From Tetmemena sp. SeJ-2015 (Eukaryota; Ciliophora; Spirotrichea; Sporadotrichida; Oxytrichidae), in contig JAJKFJ010022706.1 of assembly GCA_027382625.1 (NCBI GenBank), forward strand, positions 32,776-96,775: 64,000 nucleotides of DNA. Reading direction: 5' to 3'. Made by a program: the position numbers and the translations under genes. Positions within the stretch are counted from its first letter, which is position 1. Each line of letters opens with the position of its first letter. Under the pieces are notes generated by a model. The model worked only from the letters and a program-made list of their open reading frames with translations, was not told the DNA's origin and ran no database searches. Shown piece after piece: positions 1 through 12,300 of this stretch.

Positions 1-50
1 TATTTCCAGTTGCTCCTTGTATTACTGTATGCTAGTGTCGAACAGCTCTT

Positions 51-1252
51 TCATATCATTGAAATTAAAGTATAAGACTTTTAAATGCAATTGAAGATGG
101 TCTTTGCTCTATTAGGGTCCACACTAGTTTTGAGTAGCGCAAATTCAGCCTTGTCACTCTTGTCCTCGTAGATCCTTTGAAGCGCCACATCCAACTTCTT
201 CATGTTAGTTTTGAGTTGGTTGATAAGAACATAAGCCCCCTCCACTCGGGTGTGGTCTTGCACCACCGCCTCCTACTTCACTCTAAACTTGATCTTGTTC
301 ATGGCTTGCTGCTAGTGGTAGTTGCGGAATATCTTGGTCATCTGCTTCAATTTCTATCTCCTCAGCTTCTTCAGGAAGAGGAAGCGCTTCCACTCCCCAT
401 AGAGCAGTTTCTTTTTCTGGTATTTGAACTTAGCAATCACAGTCCTCGTGAGCAAGTTGTTAGTCTTGTTGGACTGCTAGATCGTCCTTATCATCTGACT
501 CTAGATCCATTTGTATTCTCTCTCGTGTGAGTCCAGCAGTTTAGTGATGTTCTGGGTATTCTCCTCAACTTAAAGCAATCAATAGAATTTCAACTTTTCT
601 CTTGAGCTCATCGTAGATGTACTGAGACTCTTAGTTCAGATTACTGAGCATGTAGTCGATGTAGTGAGTGTCCACATACAGGTCGCACAAATTGTGGTCT
701 TTGCTTTTGAGGCCGTCCACTGCAAGAAACTTTTCGTCCTTCGCGAAGTACCTATCACTCACTGTCTTCACTATACTGTCATCTGCCAGTTTAAAACAAA
801 AAGCAAAATGCGGATTGCAGCTTCTCTTTGTGAGGGGTCAGTTATTCGTCTCTCTCTTAAATTCGAGCCTCCTTGATGCGAGGTATGTTGAGTCTGAAAT
901 TTTCAATGGTCTGTCTGAAGGTGGGCCTAGTCTTGAGTTCACTATTTAGCAACTCCAAGATATCGAAGTGGATCTGCTGATGAGCGTTTACTCTAGCAGC
1001 CAGTCCTTGCAAAGTCTGCTACTTCATCTTTTGAATGTCCTTCTTGGACAAGTGACTTGGTATTTTTCCAGTGAGGAAGTAGTCAGTAAGGTCCAGGGGC
1101 ACGAAGAAGTTCTCCAGCTTCACAATTTGCTTGGTGTTAAAGTTCTAAGCAAACTACTCTGGGAGAATTGAAGCACTGGACTTGTCATTATCAGACTGCG
1201 AGGTCTGATCGTGCTCCATCATCATGAGCATGTCCACTGTCTTATTATTCAT
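51..1252 (-). CDS. hypothetical coiled-coil protein
   Basis: Read on the minus strand with TAA/TAG as Gln, the frame runs from ATG at 1252 (start MNNKTVDML) to TGA at 51-53. A 31 nt GT-AG intron near 565-595 is needed to join the N-terminal half to a C-terminal half rich in Lys, Gln, Leu and Arg that reads as coiled coil (REYKWI, KFKYQKKKLLYGEWK, LKTNMKKLDVALQRIYEDK). I do not recognise the family. No signal peptide or membrane segment is visible. Plus-strand ORFs over the same stretch are shadows. The start is the first ATG after an AT-rich upstream stretch; the intron call is inferred from frame and splice ends only. Confidence 0.6.
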
Positions 1253-1559
1253 TTTTTTTAAATTTAAAAACGATTTTATACTATAAAGAGCAGATAATTA
1301 AGACATTTGTAATTAATTAAGCTTCTAATTGTTGATAGCTTCTAATTGTTGTGGCGAATATGGTTGTAATTTTATAATAAGCATTATTATTTAAAATAAG
1401 ATGATGTAAAAGCACTTACTGCGTTTGAGCCAGGTCATGCGCATCAGCCAGCAGTCCCGCAGCTCCTCCTTCCTCCTTGCTAATTAGCAAGTCTACTATT
1501 TGCCCTCCCGCTAGTAAGAGCCCCTTCTCCCCTTTCCCCAACTCAATGATGATTATAGA
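1253..1559. other. intergenic region between divergent genes
   Basis: This roughly 300 bp stretch separates divergently transcribed genes. The first half is AT-rich (1253-1420) and the rest is a C/T-rich block just before the ATG at 1560. I see no RNA gene or repeat in it; it presumably holds both promoters. Confidence 0.4.
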
Positions 1560-3218
1560 ATGAGTTTCTTGGATAACCTGTTCAAGCGTAAGCAGAATGA
1601 GTCTCTCAAGAAGGAAGAGTAGAAGTAGAAAGTGGAAGTCAACAAGGAGCTAACCCCAGAGCAATAGGATAAATTAGACCGCGAGAATGAGATCAAGGCC
1701 CAAGTTAAGATGGAGTTCCAGCAAGAGGCAGAACTCAAAAAGAAGAGAGAAATCTACGTCCAGGAAAAGGTAGACCAGAGGGACAGAATAATTCAGAACT
1801 TGAACGAGGTGGAAATCCTAGAGCCCACTATCGAAGTTGATGTGGTAGAGTCAGCGAGCAGCGAGCAAGTAGTAGACGCTGCTCTAGTTGAAAGTCTTGA
1901 GAATTACATCAGCTAGAAGAGGACTAAGAAATTGCTGGGCAAGGTTTAATCCTTCTAGGACAGTATATTTGATGTGTAGATGCTCCCCAACGGACACATC
2001 ATCCATAAGACTGCCTTCAAGAATTATTTAATAGGACTTTCACTTAGTTTAAGAAGGCTAGTGAAATAGCAAAGACAAAGAAGAAGAGTAAGAAGTCAGA
2101 AGAGAGTACTGAGATCAAGGGAAAGCACAAGGCAGAGCCCCTTAAATTTGAGAGCCTCAGTGCTTTCGAAAAATGGGTCGCAGTCAAGAACAGAGAATAC
2201 TAGAATAACCTGAAGGAAAAGATCACTCCTTATCAGTACTATCTTACTCAAGGAGTTGGTTTCGAGAGGCCTTTCACAGGAGCTTACTGGGAGAACTAGG
2301 ATGTGGGTGTTTACTCTTGTGTCTGCTGCAGTTAGAGACTCTTCATGTCAGATCACAAATACAAGGTGCCCACTGGTCATGCATCCTTCTGGAACCACAT
2401 AGTTGACGCTGTTGACTTCACAGAGGATAAATTGAAGGTGCCGAAGGTGACCAACGCTCATGTTGATACCCTCTATAAAAATAAGATACCTATCAAGCGT
2501 TGCATTTGCTCTAATGTAAGACATACACATTTCATTATCATCATTTATTCATCCTCATTTATAGTGTGAAGCACACTTGGGCTATGTATTTGCAGATGGT
2601 CCAGGTCCTTTCTATAAGCGTTTCTCTATTAACTCGGCCTCGGTTTTGTTCACCCCCAAGCCTTGGGGCAAGGCACCGCCTCTAATCTACGAAGAGCGCG
2701 TTGAAAGAAAGAAGACCTAAGTGATATCAAGAAAGAATGCTGAGGAGATTACTAAGCTGAAGAACATGGCTCGCATTCTGGGTATCACATCGTGGATTGA
2801 TAGGAGAGACGGCAAGAAGAGGGCTTTGATGACCAGGAAGCAGAGACTCGAGAGTGAGCTGAAGAGAAGCAAGCCCAGCTCGCTCGAAGGCCTCAACTCT
2901 AAAAAGAAGCTGGATAACTTCCTGAGCTAGGAGCTACGAAAGTAAAAGCTAGAGGCCAGGAAGGCCACCAGAGAGCTCAGGGCCAAGAGGGCTGCAATTA
3001 AGGAATAGGGAGTTGATGAGGTGAAAGCCGAGTTGAATAGCGAGGCCCAAGATGTGCCAGCTGCAGTCCCTAACATCAGTCAATCGCTAAAGGGTTCTAA
3101 GGTTAAGAAAGCGAGCTTTAGTCTGAAGGGAGAGTCTCAATCCGCAGAGAATAAGTAAAACGAGCAGGGCCAAAGCAAAAACGATCAGCCCTGAAATAGA
3201 GACATCAATTTTAGATGA
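1560..3218 (+). CDS. MsrB (SelR)-fold protein lacking the catalytic cysteine
   Basis: The protein starts [15 protein letters not shown], has a charged coiled-coil-like N-terminus, then a methionine-R-sulfoxide reductase B domain, then a long basic tail. MsrB hallmarks: a first CxxC in [13 protein letters not shown], a GHASFWNHI segment in place of GWPSFY, a second CxxC (CSNC) followed by [13 protein letters not shown], and [14 protein letters not shown]. In active MsrB the position before INSA is the catalytic Cys or Sec; here the codon is TCT (Ser, about 2614). The four zinc-binding cysteines remain, so it may be a structural or binding relative rather than an enzyme. A 49 nt GT-AG intron (2516-2564) lies between the CSN and CEA codons. 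A 23 bp IES (2020-2042) must be removed to keep frame. Stop is TGA at 3216-3218. Confidence 0.8.
2020..2042. other. IES, 23 bp, pointer TTCA
   Basis: TTCA at 2016-2019 recurs at 2039-2042. Removing 23 bp (2 mod 3) joins upstream HKTAF to downstream [11 protein letters not shown] in one frame. There are no GT-AG ends. Confidence 0.65.
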
Positions 3219-3675
3219 ATTGCTTTCTAAGAGATGAGAGACTAAATTAATTTAAACTTTTGATTTTCACAACTTTACTGTGAGAGACTCTACATCTATA
3301 GATTGCTATGAAGAATTAAAGAGAGACAGATTAATGTTTTAAAAATAAGATTTATAGAATAAACGATGAAGTCAGCAGCAGATGGTAAGTAAGGGTCTTT
3401 TATATTCTAGATGTGTACAAACAGAGATGATAGATATTCATAAAATAAATCTGCATTTAGATTTATTATATATATTCTTATATATGCAAATAATTTAAAA
3501 TAGTTAAATAAATTTAAAATAAAATTATTATAGTTTAAATTTTTACAATATCTTAAGTTTGTTTTAAAACATTTTAAGATGATCAAGGATAGCTAAATTC
3601 TTCCCTGCTAAAATTAGTATTTATTGCTCCATTATTTTGAAAATATGACTTAAAATTTGAGTAGGACAAACAAAG
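3219..3675. other. AT-rich intergenic region
   Basis: AT-rich DNA between two co-directional genes. No RNA gene or clear repeat is seen. Confidence 0.4.
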
Positions 3676-5355
3676 ATGCCTCAGTTGAATAAGTAGCAGC
3701 TGGGCGTTTCAATGCCAGGGGTGGCATCTGTGTCTGGAATCAACATGGGAGCAGCTGCTCCAGCTTCTTCCCAGTTCAGGAGGGTCATTCATAAAACTCT
3801 AAACGGCGTGGTCACAGACGACCCAGATGACTACCTCAACAAAAAGAAAAGAAAGAAGGATGTAAGTACTCTTGCAACACCACCTCCTACTCTTAGTATG
3901 AAATATTTATCCTCATAAAACACTCCCTCATACTTTATTCTAACCAAAAACTTTAGTAAACTTTTTAAAATGGTGAAGAAATTAGGTATCAAATATTAAA
4001 TGATTACGTTTCTAACAAGGGATGGAAGGCGCCAATTGAAAAGCCCTACCAGTCTTTGGGATAGTTCGCCAACGTAGCTCAAGCATTTGAGTCTTTGAAG
4101 GAGCAGCTTCCCACAGTTCAGTAACTCTCCAATCCAAACGTGGACCTCGAAACTCTAAGAAACCTCAGAACAATAAAACGACTTTATGGATAAGGAGGCC
4201 TATAAAGTACTTTATCATTTTATTTAAGGCCCTGAGTCACAAGGAAGCATGAGATAAAAGAATACCCAGAGCACAGGTGCGGCAGATAAGAAGTACATCA
4301 AAGAGAAGAAGTCAGGGCATCTCAGAAACTCTACATAAGCAATCGCCTCAACTTTGCGCGTGCTATTATTAAATTTTAACTGGCCTTGGAGGTGAGGAGG
4401 GCTCTATAAATGGTGGCGTGATTGGCATGGCGAGCACAGTTGATGCGGGAAGAGTGATGCTGATTTTGAAAGAGTCGAAGGACGATATAAACAGGATTAA
4501 CTTTGGTAGAAGCCTAGGAAGACGTTTTGAGACCCAAGGTGGATTCTATACTTCAGGTGCTGGGAGTGTGGGTATGGGAGGTAGACTAGGGTTAAACTCG
4601 ATGGGCATGAAGAGTCTCAGGAACACCGTCAAGAGTTCCTTCGTGAGTGCTGATTAGAAGTAGAGTGGTGGTGGAGAGATTTCTAAAGATGGTGTTCAGG
4701 AAGGCGATGCGACTACTGCTGAAGTGTTTTACAAGGGCATGAATAACAGGATCAATAGTCCAAGCCTAAAGAGACTCATGCTTTTGGAAACGGATGGCAA
4801 CTACATCCTCAAGCAAGAGATAAATGATAGCATGAGGAGAGTCAAAGCTGCCAAGAAAGGATTCGGCTTGGGAGCTATCAGTCCTCCTCATGACCCTAAA
4901 TTCTTCCTACCGTTCCAGAAGGATTATTTTTCAGCTAAGAATAGTCCCAGATTAGAGCCCATGAACTCTAGTCCCTCTTAGAAAAGTAAGCAACGAGTTC
5001 ATAAAATAAGTGTTTTACTATAGAGAATGGATATTCGAAGAATCCAAGGTTGAGAGATTCAAGCCGCTCAAATGCTGCTGATAGCAAGATTGCTAATAAT
5101 TTGAAAGCTAATAAAATCACCCACGAGTCTACTCTTGAATCTCATGGAGGGACCTTTGGCTTTGGAAATACGCAAGACCTTGGGTTTAATGGAGATACCA
5201 GTACTTTCATAACTTCCACTAAGGTAGGAGAGTCAAATTAGCAGAACAATATTATAGAACTAATTAATATTTTAAAAATTTGCGAGGAAAAATATTAACT
5301 ATAAGGGTAACATATATCTATAGCTATCTAAGGTTCATTAGCATGGATGCGATGA
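3676..5355 (+). CDS. unknown protein; 3' end reads into a palindrome
   Basis: ATG at 3676 opens MPQLNKQQLGVSMPGVASV. GT-AG introns begin at 3862 (ending near 3954), at 4207 (22 nt, to 4228) and at 4986 (38 nt, to 5023). A 28 bp IES (4354-4381) must be removed to join QAIAST to GLGGEEGSINGG. The protein is Gly/Ser/Asn-rich with conserved-looking stretches (DDPDDYLNKKKRKKD, DAGRVMLILKESKDD, NSPSLKRLMLLETDGNY), but I cannot name the family. From 5251 the frame enters the left arm of a 1.5 kb palindrome and stops at TGA 5353-5355, so about 34 C-terminal codons come from the repeat. The native C-terminus has probably been displaced or is restored by DNA elimination. Confidence 0.6.
4354..4381. other. 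IES, 28 bp, pointer AACT
   Basis: AACT at 4350-4353 recurs at 4378-4381. Removing 28 bp (1 mod 3) restores frame across AIAST-GLGGEEG. The segment lacks a suitable GT-AG pair. Confidence 0.65.
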
Positions 5356-6773
5356 AGGAAATGTAGAGACCAATGCATCATTATCACTACAGAAGCAATA
5401 AGCAAGTGCGCTCTACATCTAACGCTGAGTAATGTTGAATTGCATCGAGAGCGCGCATCGAAACTTCAACTGCGATAGAGAGTGAAGTGCTAGCAAGCAT
5501 ATACTCTTTATATACTGTGTATTTACTCTATGTCACTCACTTATCTCTATACGCTCTAAGTAGAAATGATGATTATATACTTGAAATGATAAGTGATGAA
5601 GAGTGCAAATGCATTTTCCACTTGATAGCGTAACTTACTTGAGTGGCGCTCAATGTGCGATATGTGCGCCGTGAAACGCTCTCTCGAATGATGCTACTTG
5701 CGCACTTGTTGCATATCGGAAAAGTAGAGAGGAGAGGCTTGCACTGAAAAGTGCGATAGTGATTTTCACTCCACCATACTTAAGTTTGCACTTGTTTGCA
5801 CTTGTATCTCATTGTACACGCATGTCATGAGTGCATACACTAGTGATTCATGTTTGCACATGATGTATGAATGATATTAGCATGCATGAGCAGTGATACA
5901 TTTCGCACACACATAGTTTGCAGTGAAAGAGTGCGCTCTCAATCAAAGTGCGATAGAGTTCATCACTCCATTAATAATGATCGATTAAAGTTATGATCAA
6001 TTATAAGTATATGATTATTAAGTTATAGCGATTATTGGTTATATCATTATTAATGGAGTGATGAACTCTATCGCACTTTGATTGAGAGCGCACTCTTTCA
6101 CTGCAAACTATGTGTGTGCGAAATGTATCACTGCTCATGCATGCTAATATCATTCATACATCATGTGCAAACATGAATCACTAGTGTATGCACTCATGAC
6201 ATGCGTGTACAATGAGATACAAGTGCAAACAAGTGCAAACTTAAGTATGGTGGAGTGAAAATCACTATCGCACTTTTCAGTGCAAGCCTCTCCTCTCTAC
6301 TTTTCCGATATGCAACAAGTGCGCAAGTAGCATCATTCGAGAGAGCGTTTCACGGCGCACATATCGCACATTGAGCGCACTCAAGTAAGTTACGCTATCA
6401 AGTGGAAAATGCATTTGCACTCTTCATCACTTGTCATTTCAAGTATATAATCATCATTTCTACTTAGAGCGTATAGATATAAGTGAGTGACATAGAGTAA
6501 ATACACAGTATATAAAGAGTATATGCTTGCTAGCACTTCACTCTCTATCGCAGTTGAAGTTTCGATGCGCGCTCTCGATGCAATTCAACATTACTCAGCG
6601 TGAGATGTGAGAGCGCACTTGCTTATTGCTTCTGTAGTGATAATGATGCATTGAGTCTCTACATTTCCTTCATCGCATCCATGCTAATGAACCTTAGATA
6701 GCTATAGATATATGTTACCCTTATAGTTATATTTTTCCTCGCAAATTTTTAAAATATTAATTAGTTCTATAAT
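5251..6773. repeat. large near-perfect palindrome (foldback element)
   Basis: The left arm (from ATTATAGAACTAATTAAT at 5251) is repeated as its reverse complement ending at 6773. The arms are about 730 bp each and meet around a loop of about 60 bp near 6012. Sparse mismatches, such as single-base differences near 5425 against 6600, show slight divergence. Neither arm has a convincing ORF. Outer ends are AT-rich and no clear target-site duplication is visible. It sits at the 3' end of the gene starting at 3676. It could be a foldback or MITE-like transposon, or an inverted duplication. Confidence 0.9.
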
Positions 6774-7199
6774 GACTAATCAATTCATTAATTACTAATC
6801 ATTAACTTATTTCATATTAACAACTTATTTCAAACCTCCATTATTTATACAAGTCATAAATATAGATTCCTTACTTATTGCTCCATTCACTATTATGATT
6901 ACTTATAAGACAATTAATAGTCATTACATTAAGAAAGCCATTCGCTGAATGAGTTTCAAATACTTTCACATCTCATACTTTGTACAAATCACGACTTAAA
7001 AGAATGAAAATGTATAACTCTATCTTTTTCTTCGCACTGAAGCATTTCAGTATTTCAATGCACTATTTATGAATGGAAATGCACTGATGAAGTACACAGT
7101 ATTAATCTCTTATAGGGAGAAGCATTCCTATGAACTAATAAGATATACTACAAAAATTTATCTACTTTGGTCATATGGTTTTGCAGCTTAAATTTATTC
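6774..7199. other. AT-rich spacer
   Basis: AT-rich DNA between the palindrome and the minisatellite. No gene or structured element seen. Confidence 0.4.
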
Positions 7200-8569
7200 G
7201 TAGCTAAAATTCCATAGCTTAAATTCTATGTAGCTAAAATTCCGTAGCTAAAATTCCAGGTAGCTAAAATTCCGTAGCTAAAATTCCGGTAGCTAAAATT
7301 CCGTAGCTAAAATTCCGGTAGCTAAAATTCCGTAGCTAAAATTCCGTCGTAGCTAAAATTCCGTAGCTAAAATTCCAGGTAGCTAAAATTCCGTAGCTAA
7401 ATTCCGTAGCTAAAATTCCGTAGCTAAAATTCCGTAGCTAAAATTCCAGGTAGCTAAAATTCCGTAGCTAAAATTCAGGTAGCTAAAATTCCGTAGCTAA
7501 AATTCCGTAGCTAAAATTCCAGGTAGCTAAAATTCCGTAGCTAAAATTCCAGGTAGCTAAAATTCCGTAGCTAAAATTCCGTAGCTAAAATTCCGTAGCT
7601 AAAATTCCGTAGCTAAATTCCGTAGCTAAAATTCCGTAGCTAAAATTCCAGGTAGCTAAAATTCCGTAGCTAAATTCCGGTAGCTAAAATTCCGGTAGCT
7701 AAAATTCCGTAGCTAAAATTCCAGGTAGCTAAAATTCCGTAGCTAATAATTCCGGTAGCTAAAATTCCGTAGCTAAAATTCCAGTAGCTAAAATTCCGTA
7801 GCTAAAATTCCGGTAGCTAAAATTCCAGTAGCTAAAATTCCGGGAGCTAAAATTCCGTAGCAAAATTCCGGGAGCTAAAATTCAGGTAGCTAAAATTCCG
7901 TAGCTAAATTCCGTAGCTAAAAATTCCGTAGCTAAATTCCGTAGCTAAATTCCGTAGCTAAAATTCCGGTAGCTAAAATTCCGGTAGCTAAAATTCCGTA
8001 GCTAAAATTCCGTAGCTAAAATTCTCGTAGCTAAAATTCCGGGAGCTAAAATTCCAGTAGCTAAAATTCCGTTAGCTAAATTCCGTAGCTAAAATTCCGG
8101 GAGCTAAAATTCCGGGAGCTTAAAATTCCGTAGCTAAAATTCCGTAGCTAAAATTCCGGTAGCTAAAATTCCGTAGCTAAAATTCCGTAGCTAAAATTCC
8201 GTAGCTAAAATTCCGTAGCTAAAATTCCGTAGCTAAAATTCCGTAGCTAAAATTCCGGTAGCTAAAATTCCGTAGCTAAAATTCCGTAGCTAAAATTCCG
8301 GGAGCTAAAATTCCGTAGCTAAAATTCCGGTAGCTAATATTCCGGTAGCTAAAATTCCGGTAGCTAAAATTCCGGTAGCTAAAATTCCCGTAGCTAAAAT
8401 TCCGTAGCTAAAATTCCAGGTAGCTAAAATTCCGTAGCTAAAATTCAGTAGCAATTCCCTAGCTAAAATTCCGTAGCTAAAATTCCGGTAGCTAAAATTC
8501 CGTGTAAATAGTAGAAAGATTCAGATAATAAAATTCGTAGCTAAAATTCCATGACAAAATTCAGGTGCT
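7200..8569. repeat. minisatellite, unit TAGCTAAAATTCCG and variants
   Basis: About 1.37 kb of head-to-tail 13-17 bp units built on TAGCTAAAATTCC followed by G, GG, AGG or GGG, with occasional deletions (TAGCTAAATTCC). Unit length varies by 1-3 bp, so no reading frame is kept. The copies degrade at the right end (8500-8569). There are about 90 copies. Confidence 0.95.
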
Positions 8570-9306
8570 AAAATTCCCAAATAAGGTAAATATTCGAAAT
8601 TTGTAGTAAAAAAACATTGACATTTCGAGTATACGTGAAGTTATAAAATTCACTTTGCCCAAATATGTTTGAATATTCGATTTAGTAGTCCCAAACAATT
8701 GCATTTCGACTAGTTTAAGATAAAATTTTATTTGACCAACTCTGGCTTTCAGGAATTAGCTTTGGCTCCCAAATTTTCCTACACAGCGGGGGGGCCCCCC
8801 CTCCTGCGAGAATAGTTTTCGTCGATAACTTGACTCGATTCAAATAGAAGGGCTCGAAACAATCACAGACCTAAACTGCTTAGCTTAGAGTTAAGGCGTA
8901 GTGCTTGCCCTATAATTTCTCGTCTGGCAGCCTCATCTTTATTATGAACACTTAATAAAACTCTTAATTTGAATTAAGTCAGACTCTTATTCTTACCTTC
9001 GCTACTCTCTGACTTCAATTGCCAGAAAGTAGATCATATCGGCTGCCCATTTTAAGTCTTTCTCTTTCCCTTTATAGATCTCCTCTCAGTAAATAATTCT
9101 GCAACTTCTTGTAATGAATGAAAGCGGGTGCTTAGAAAAAAAGACTTCAGAGATGGTGAGCTATAGGATTTGTATCCTGCTGAATGGCATTAAGCTGATT
9201 AAATCACTATTAAGAGAGCCTATTTAGTATTAAGAATTTGAATTAAGATATATTAAGTTATTTTACCGCCAATAATTATTTTTAAATTAAGGAAAGCAAA
9301 TTCTTC
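8570..9306. other. non-coding spacer with an imperfect direct repeat and a G7C7 tract
   Basis: Two imperfect copies of an approximately 80-95 bp unit (ATTCGA..TTTAGTAGT..CATTTCGA) lie head to tail at about 8585-8745. A perfect G7C7 palindrome is at 8788-8801. The rest up to the ATG at 9307 shows no coding signal. Confidence 0.5.
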
Positions 9307-12300
9307 ATGACTGATTTATCCTCGCAGGAGTCTTTGGGGCTACCTGAGAATCCTGCAGCCAGTTAGATTGCCGCTTACTCACAAACATAAGATAAGGTTC
9401 AACTTCCCGACACTCCTGCGTTTAATCAGGAGTTTGAGCTGCCTGACAGTCAAGATATCACTCTAAGAAAAAGAGGACGGCCTTCTGTATATGAGGGAGC
9501 AGAACATCCTGAGCTCATTGATAAAGCAAAGCTCATTCTCCCTTCTCACAATTTTGACCTGCAGAAGATTCTCCGCCTTGATGAGTTCAAACTCCTCCGC
9601 AACTCAAAGGATCTCCCCCGCTTCCTAAGTAAATATGTTCTGAATCAGGCTCAAAAACGATCTACCAAATCACTGAGGGAAGTCTCGGTCAGGGACTTCA
9701 ACTCGCAGTAGGTAGTAAGTGTCAACTACTCGGGCATGATTGAGCCTCTTCCTACAATACATCGACCCTCCACTTCTTCCCTACAAGGATAATCTGCTTC
9801 CACTCCTCAAGCGAACTATGGAGCTAAGATATAATCTGAAATTACTTCCAAGTATCTCAGAGAGTACATGCTGCTCAAGCCACAAGAGCGATACTAATTC
9901 CTAGAGAAGATTTGTCTGCGCAATAGCTAAAGCTTGCTGGAGTTCCTAATCAACTTGAAGACCACTTGTAATTCTAACTTCTACGATGGTATGTTCAGCC
10001 TCGTCCATGAGCTAAACCTGAACCTCAAGTCAGAACTTCAGATTAAAACAAGGCTCTTTGTGCAATCTCTACTCTATTACCGCAATGAGATGATCTCAGT
10101 CGATTCGGAGCTACTGAGGAATTCAATGACTTTGCTAGCTCACAGACCCAACTCTGAACAAACTTTAGGCCTCGCTAACTACGTTTTCATCAACGAGATC
10201 GAACACTTTTCAAAACTTCAGGAAGAGTTGGTGCTCCTTGACAGCAAGAACATTGGTATAATACCTTTGATGGCGGGAACATTTACCTCTTACAAAATTG
10301 ATGCATAGGTCATCAGGCTCTTGCCAAACACTTTGCTTTGCCTCACCAAACCATTCATTCAGATCCTGAAGCAAGAGTCTGGGCTGAGGTTGATTCGATA
10401 GATTCCGATCGAAGTAGTGGGGGACTTCGTTTAGATTTGCGCTCTTTGCTAGGCCAGAAGCTATGATGATCTTGATAAGATGATAGATACTATAAAGGGA
10501 ATTTTCATTGCAAAGTGGGACTTCCTCGATCAAGGCGACTTTGCCTTACTGGTAGCTCAAATCTCAGTAGAGCTGAAGGAAAGAAACCAAGCCTGGGTCG
10601 GCAGGGTTTAAGATATACTTGAGGTGATCAACAAGGTCGTCACCATACAGCTTGAAAAGGGAGTAAAAAATAGACCTGACCTCATTGCAGACCTCATCAA
10701 TGGTAACATGATCTCAATTAAGCAGATACTCAAGAACCCGAAGGCGCAAGATGAATTCTCTCACTAACAGTTCTACAAGATGGTTTGTAAGCTGAAAAAG
10801 CTGAACAAAAGCTCTTTAGATGTCTAATCATTCTGTAACGCAGTTTCTGAAAGCCAAACAAGCAAGAGCGATCACATAGCCAAATTGGAAGAACTGCTGG
10901 GCTTTAAATTCCTTGGCCTTCAAAAACTCTGCCTGAGCTTTATCAATGAGCTGAACAAGAGGTTTCTCTTTGTTAATTTCGGCATCGGCAATGGGAAGAC
11001 CCTCTTGGCAACCTCTATAGCAATAGTGTCATGCCTTCGGAGCAAAAGCAGCTCCATCGTCCTTGGAAAAAATGACTATCTCATTCTCAGGGACGAGAAG
11101 AGATTCCAGAAGCTTGTCGCGGGCAGCGGTCTCTATTCGAATTCGAACATCTTTGAAAAGAAGCGAGGTGTTTTCTATATGACCCAGAAATACTTTGAGA
11201 GCTAGCTTGAATGCGATGACTTCAAGGAGTTTCTTAGCCACTCCACAGTAGTTATAGACGAGTATGACTGGATCATGTTTGATTCCACTCCTTCTTAGAT
11301 GGACCTCGTCATCTAGAGCTTACGCAAAGCCAAAAGGGTCATCGGTCTGACAGGATCTACGCTCTCTCAGAAAGAGGAAATTTGTCTGAGGCTAGCCTTT
11401 GATTCCGATGAAGTAAGGTTCCCTACTATCAGCTAAATCAAAGCCGACAAGAAAGTCCATCTTCAAGATATTCTATTCACTTCAAGTCAGGCTTAGTACT
11501 GCAAATTCCTTTACGAGCTCGCTCTCAAGCAAACATTATTAACACCAACTATTTTTGTTGCTGGGCCATCCTATTCAATGATCGAATCCTATTTCAAAAG
11601 GTACAAAGAAATCTAATTTTTCAGTATGAAGGCTGTCAAAGGCTCGAGGACAGATGCCTACCTCGAGGAAAAATTTAATGTCCCTAATATCAACAAGAGA
11701 TACGGAGCTTTCCTCCTCTCAGAGATGCAAGGACGTGGCACGGACCTGCTTTCCTCTCGAGAGATAGAATAGAACGGAGGCATTTATCTAGTTATTGCTG
11801 ACATTTTTAGCAAGAGGACGACTGAATAGATTGTGGGGAGAGTTGGCCGCCTAGAGAACAAGGGCTAATGGAGGCAGCTAGTATGGCAGTCTGAATCGTA
11901 AGACACCATTGAGCAGGCCATTTCATGTCGGCAAGAGTTCGTCGAGAACGAGAATCATTTAAAGTTCTCAAAGCTTTAATCTATCCTCCAGAGGTAAGGC
12001 TGTGACGACCAAGAGCTTGTCAATTCTCAAGCAAGTAATGAGGAGTTAGTAACTTCTTCTACTGTCTCATAGCAGGCTGATTCCTAACCTTGCTCCCAAG
12101 GCAGTGTCGAAGGAGATACTTAAGAGGAAGCCAAAGAACCAGAAGCCACTTCGCTGAGAGGAGCTGATGCAAAAGTGCAAGAAAAGGATGCTGCTTTGAT
12201 TGAGGAAAAGAAAGAGAATCCTTTGCTCTCAACAAAATTTGAGGAGGTTCATAATTCTCTGCCAAAGCCTGCACTTAGAAGATTTGGCAGGCCTGTTCGA

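Noticed and set aside
177..1171. Plus-strand ORFs of 67-117 residues
   Set aside because: They are antisense to the continuous minus-strand coiled-coil gene and have no protein-like features.
7200..8569. CRISPR-like array
   Set aside because: Units are contiguous with 1-3 bp variation and no unique spacers; it is a minisatellite.
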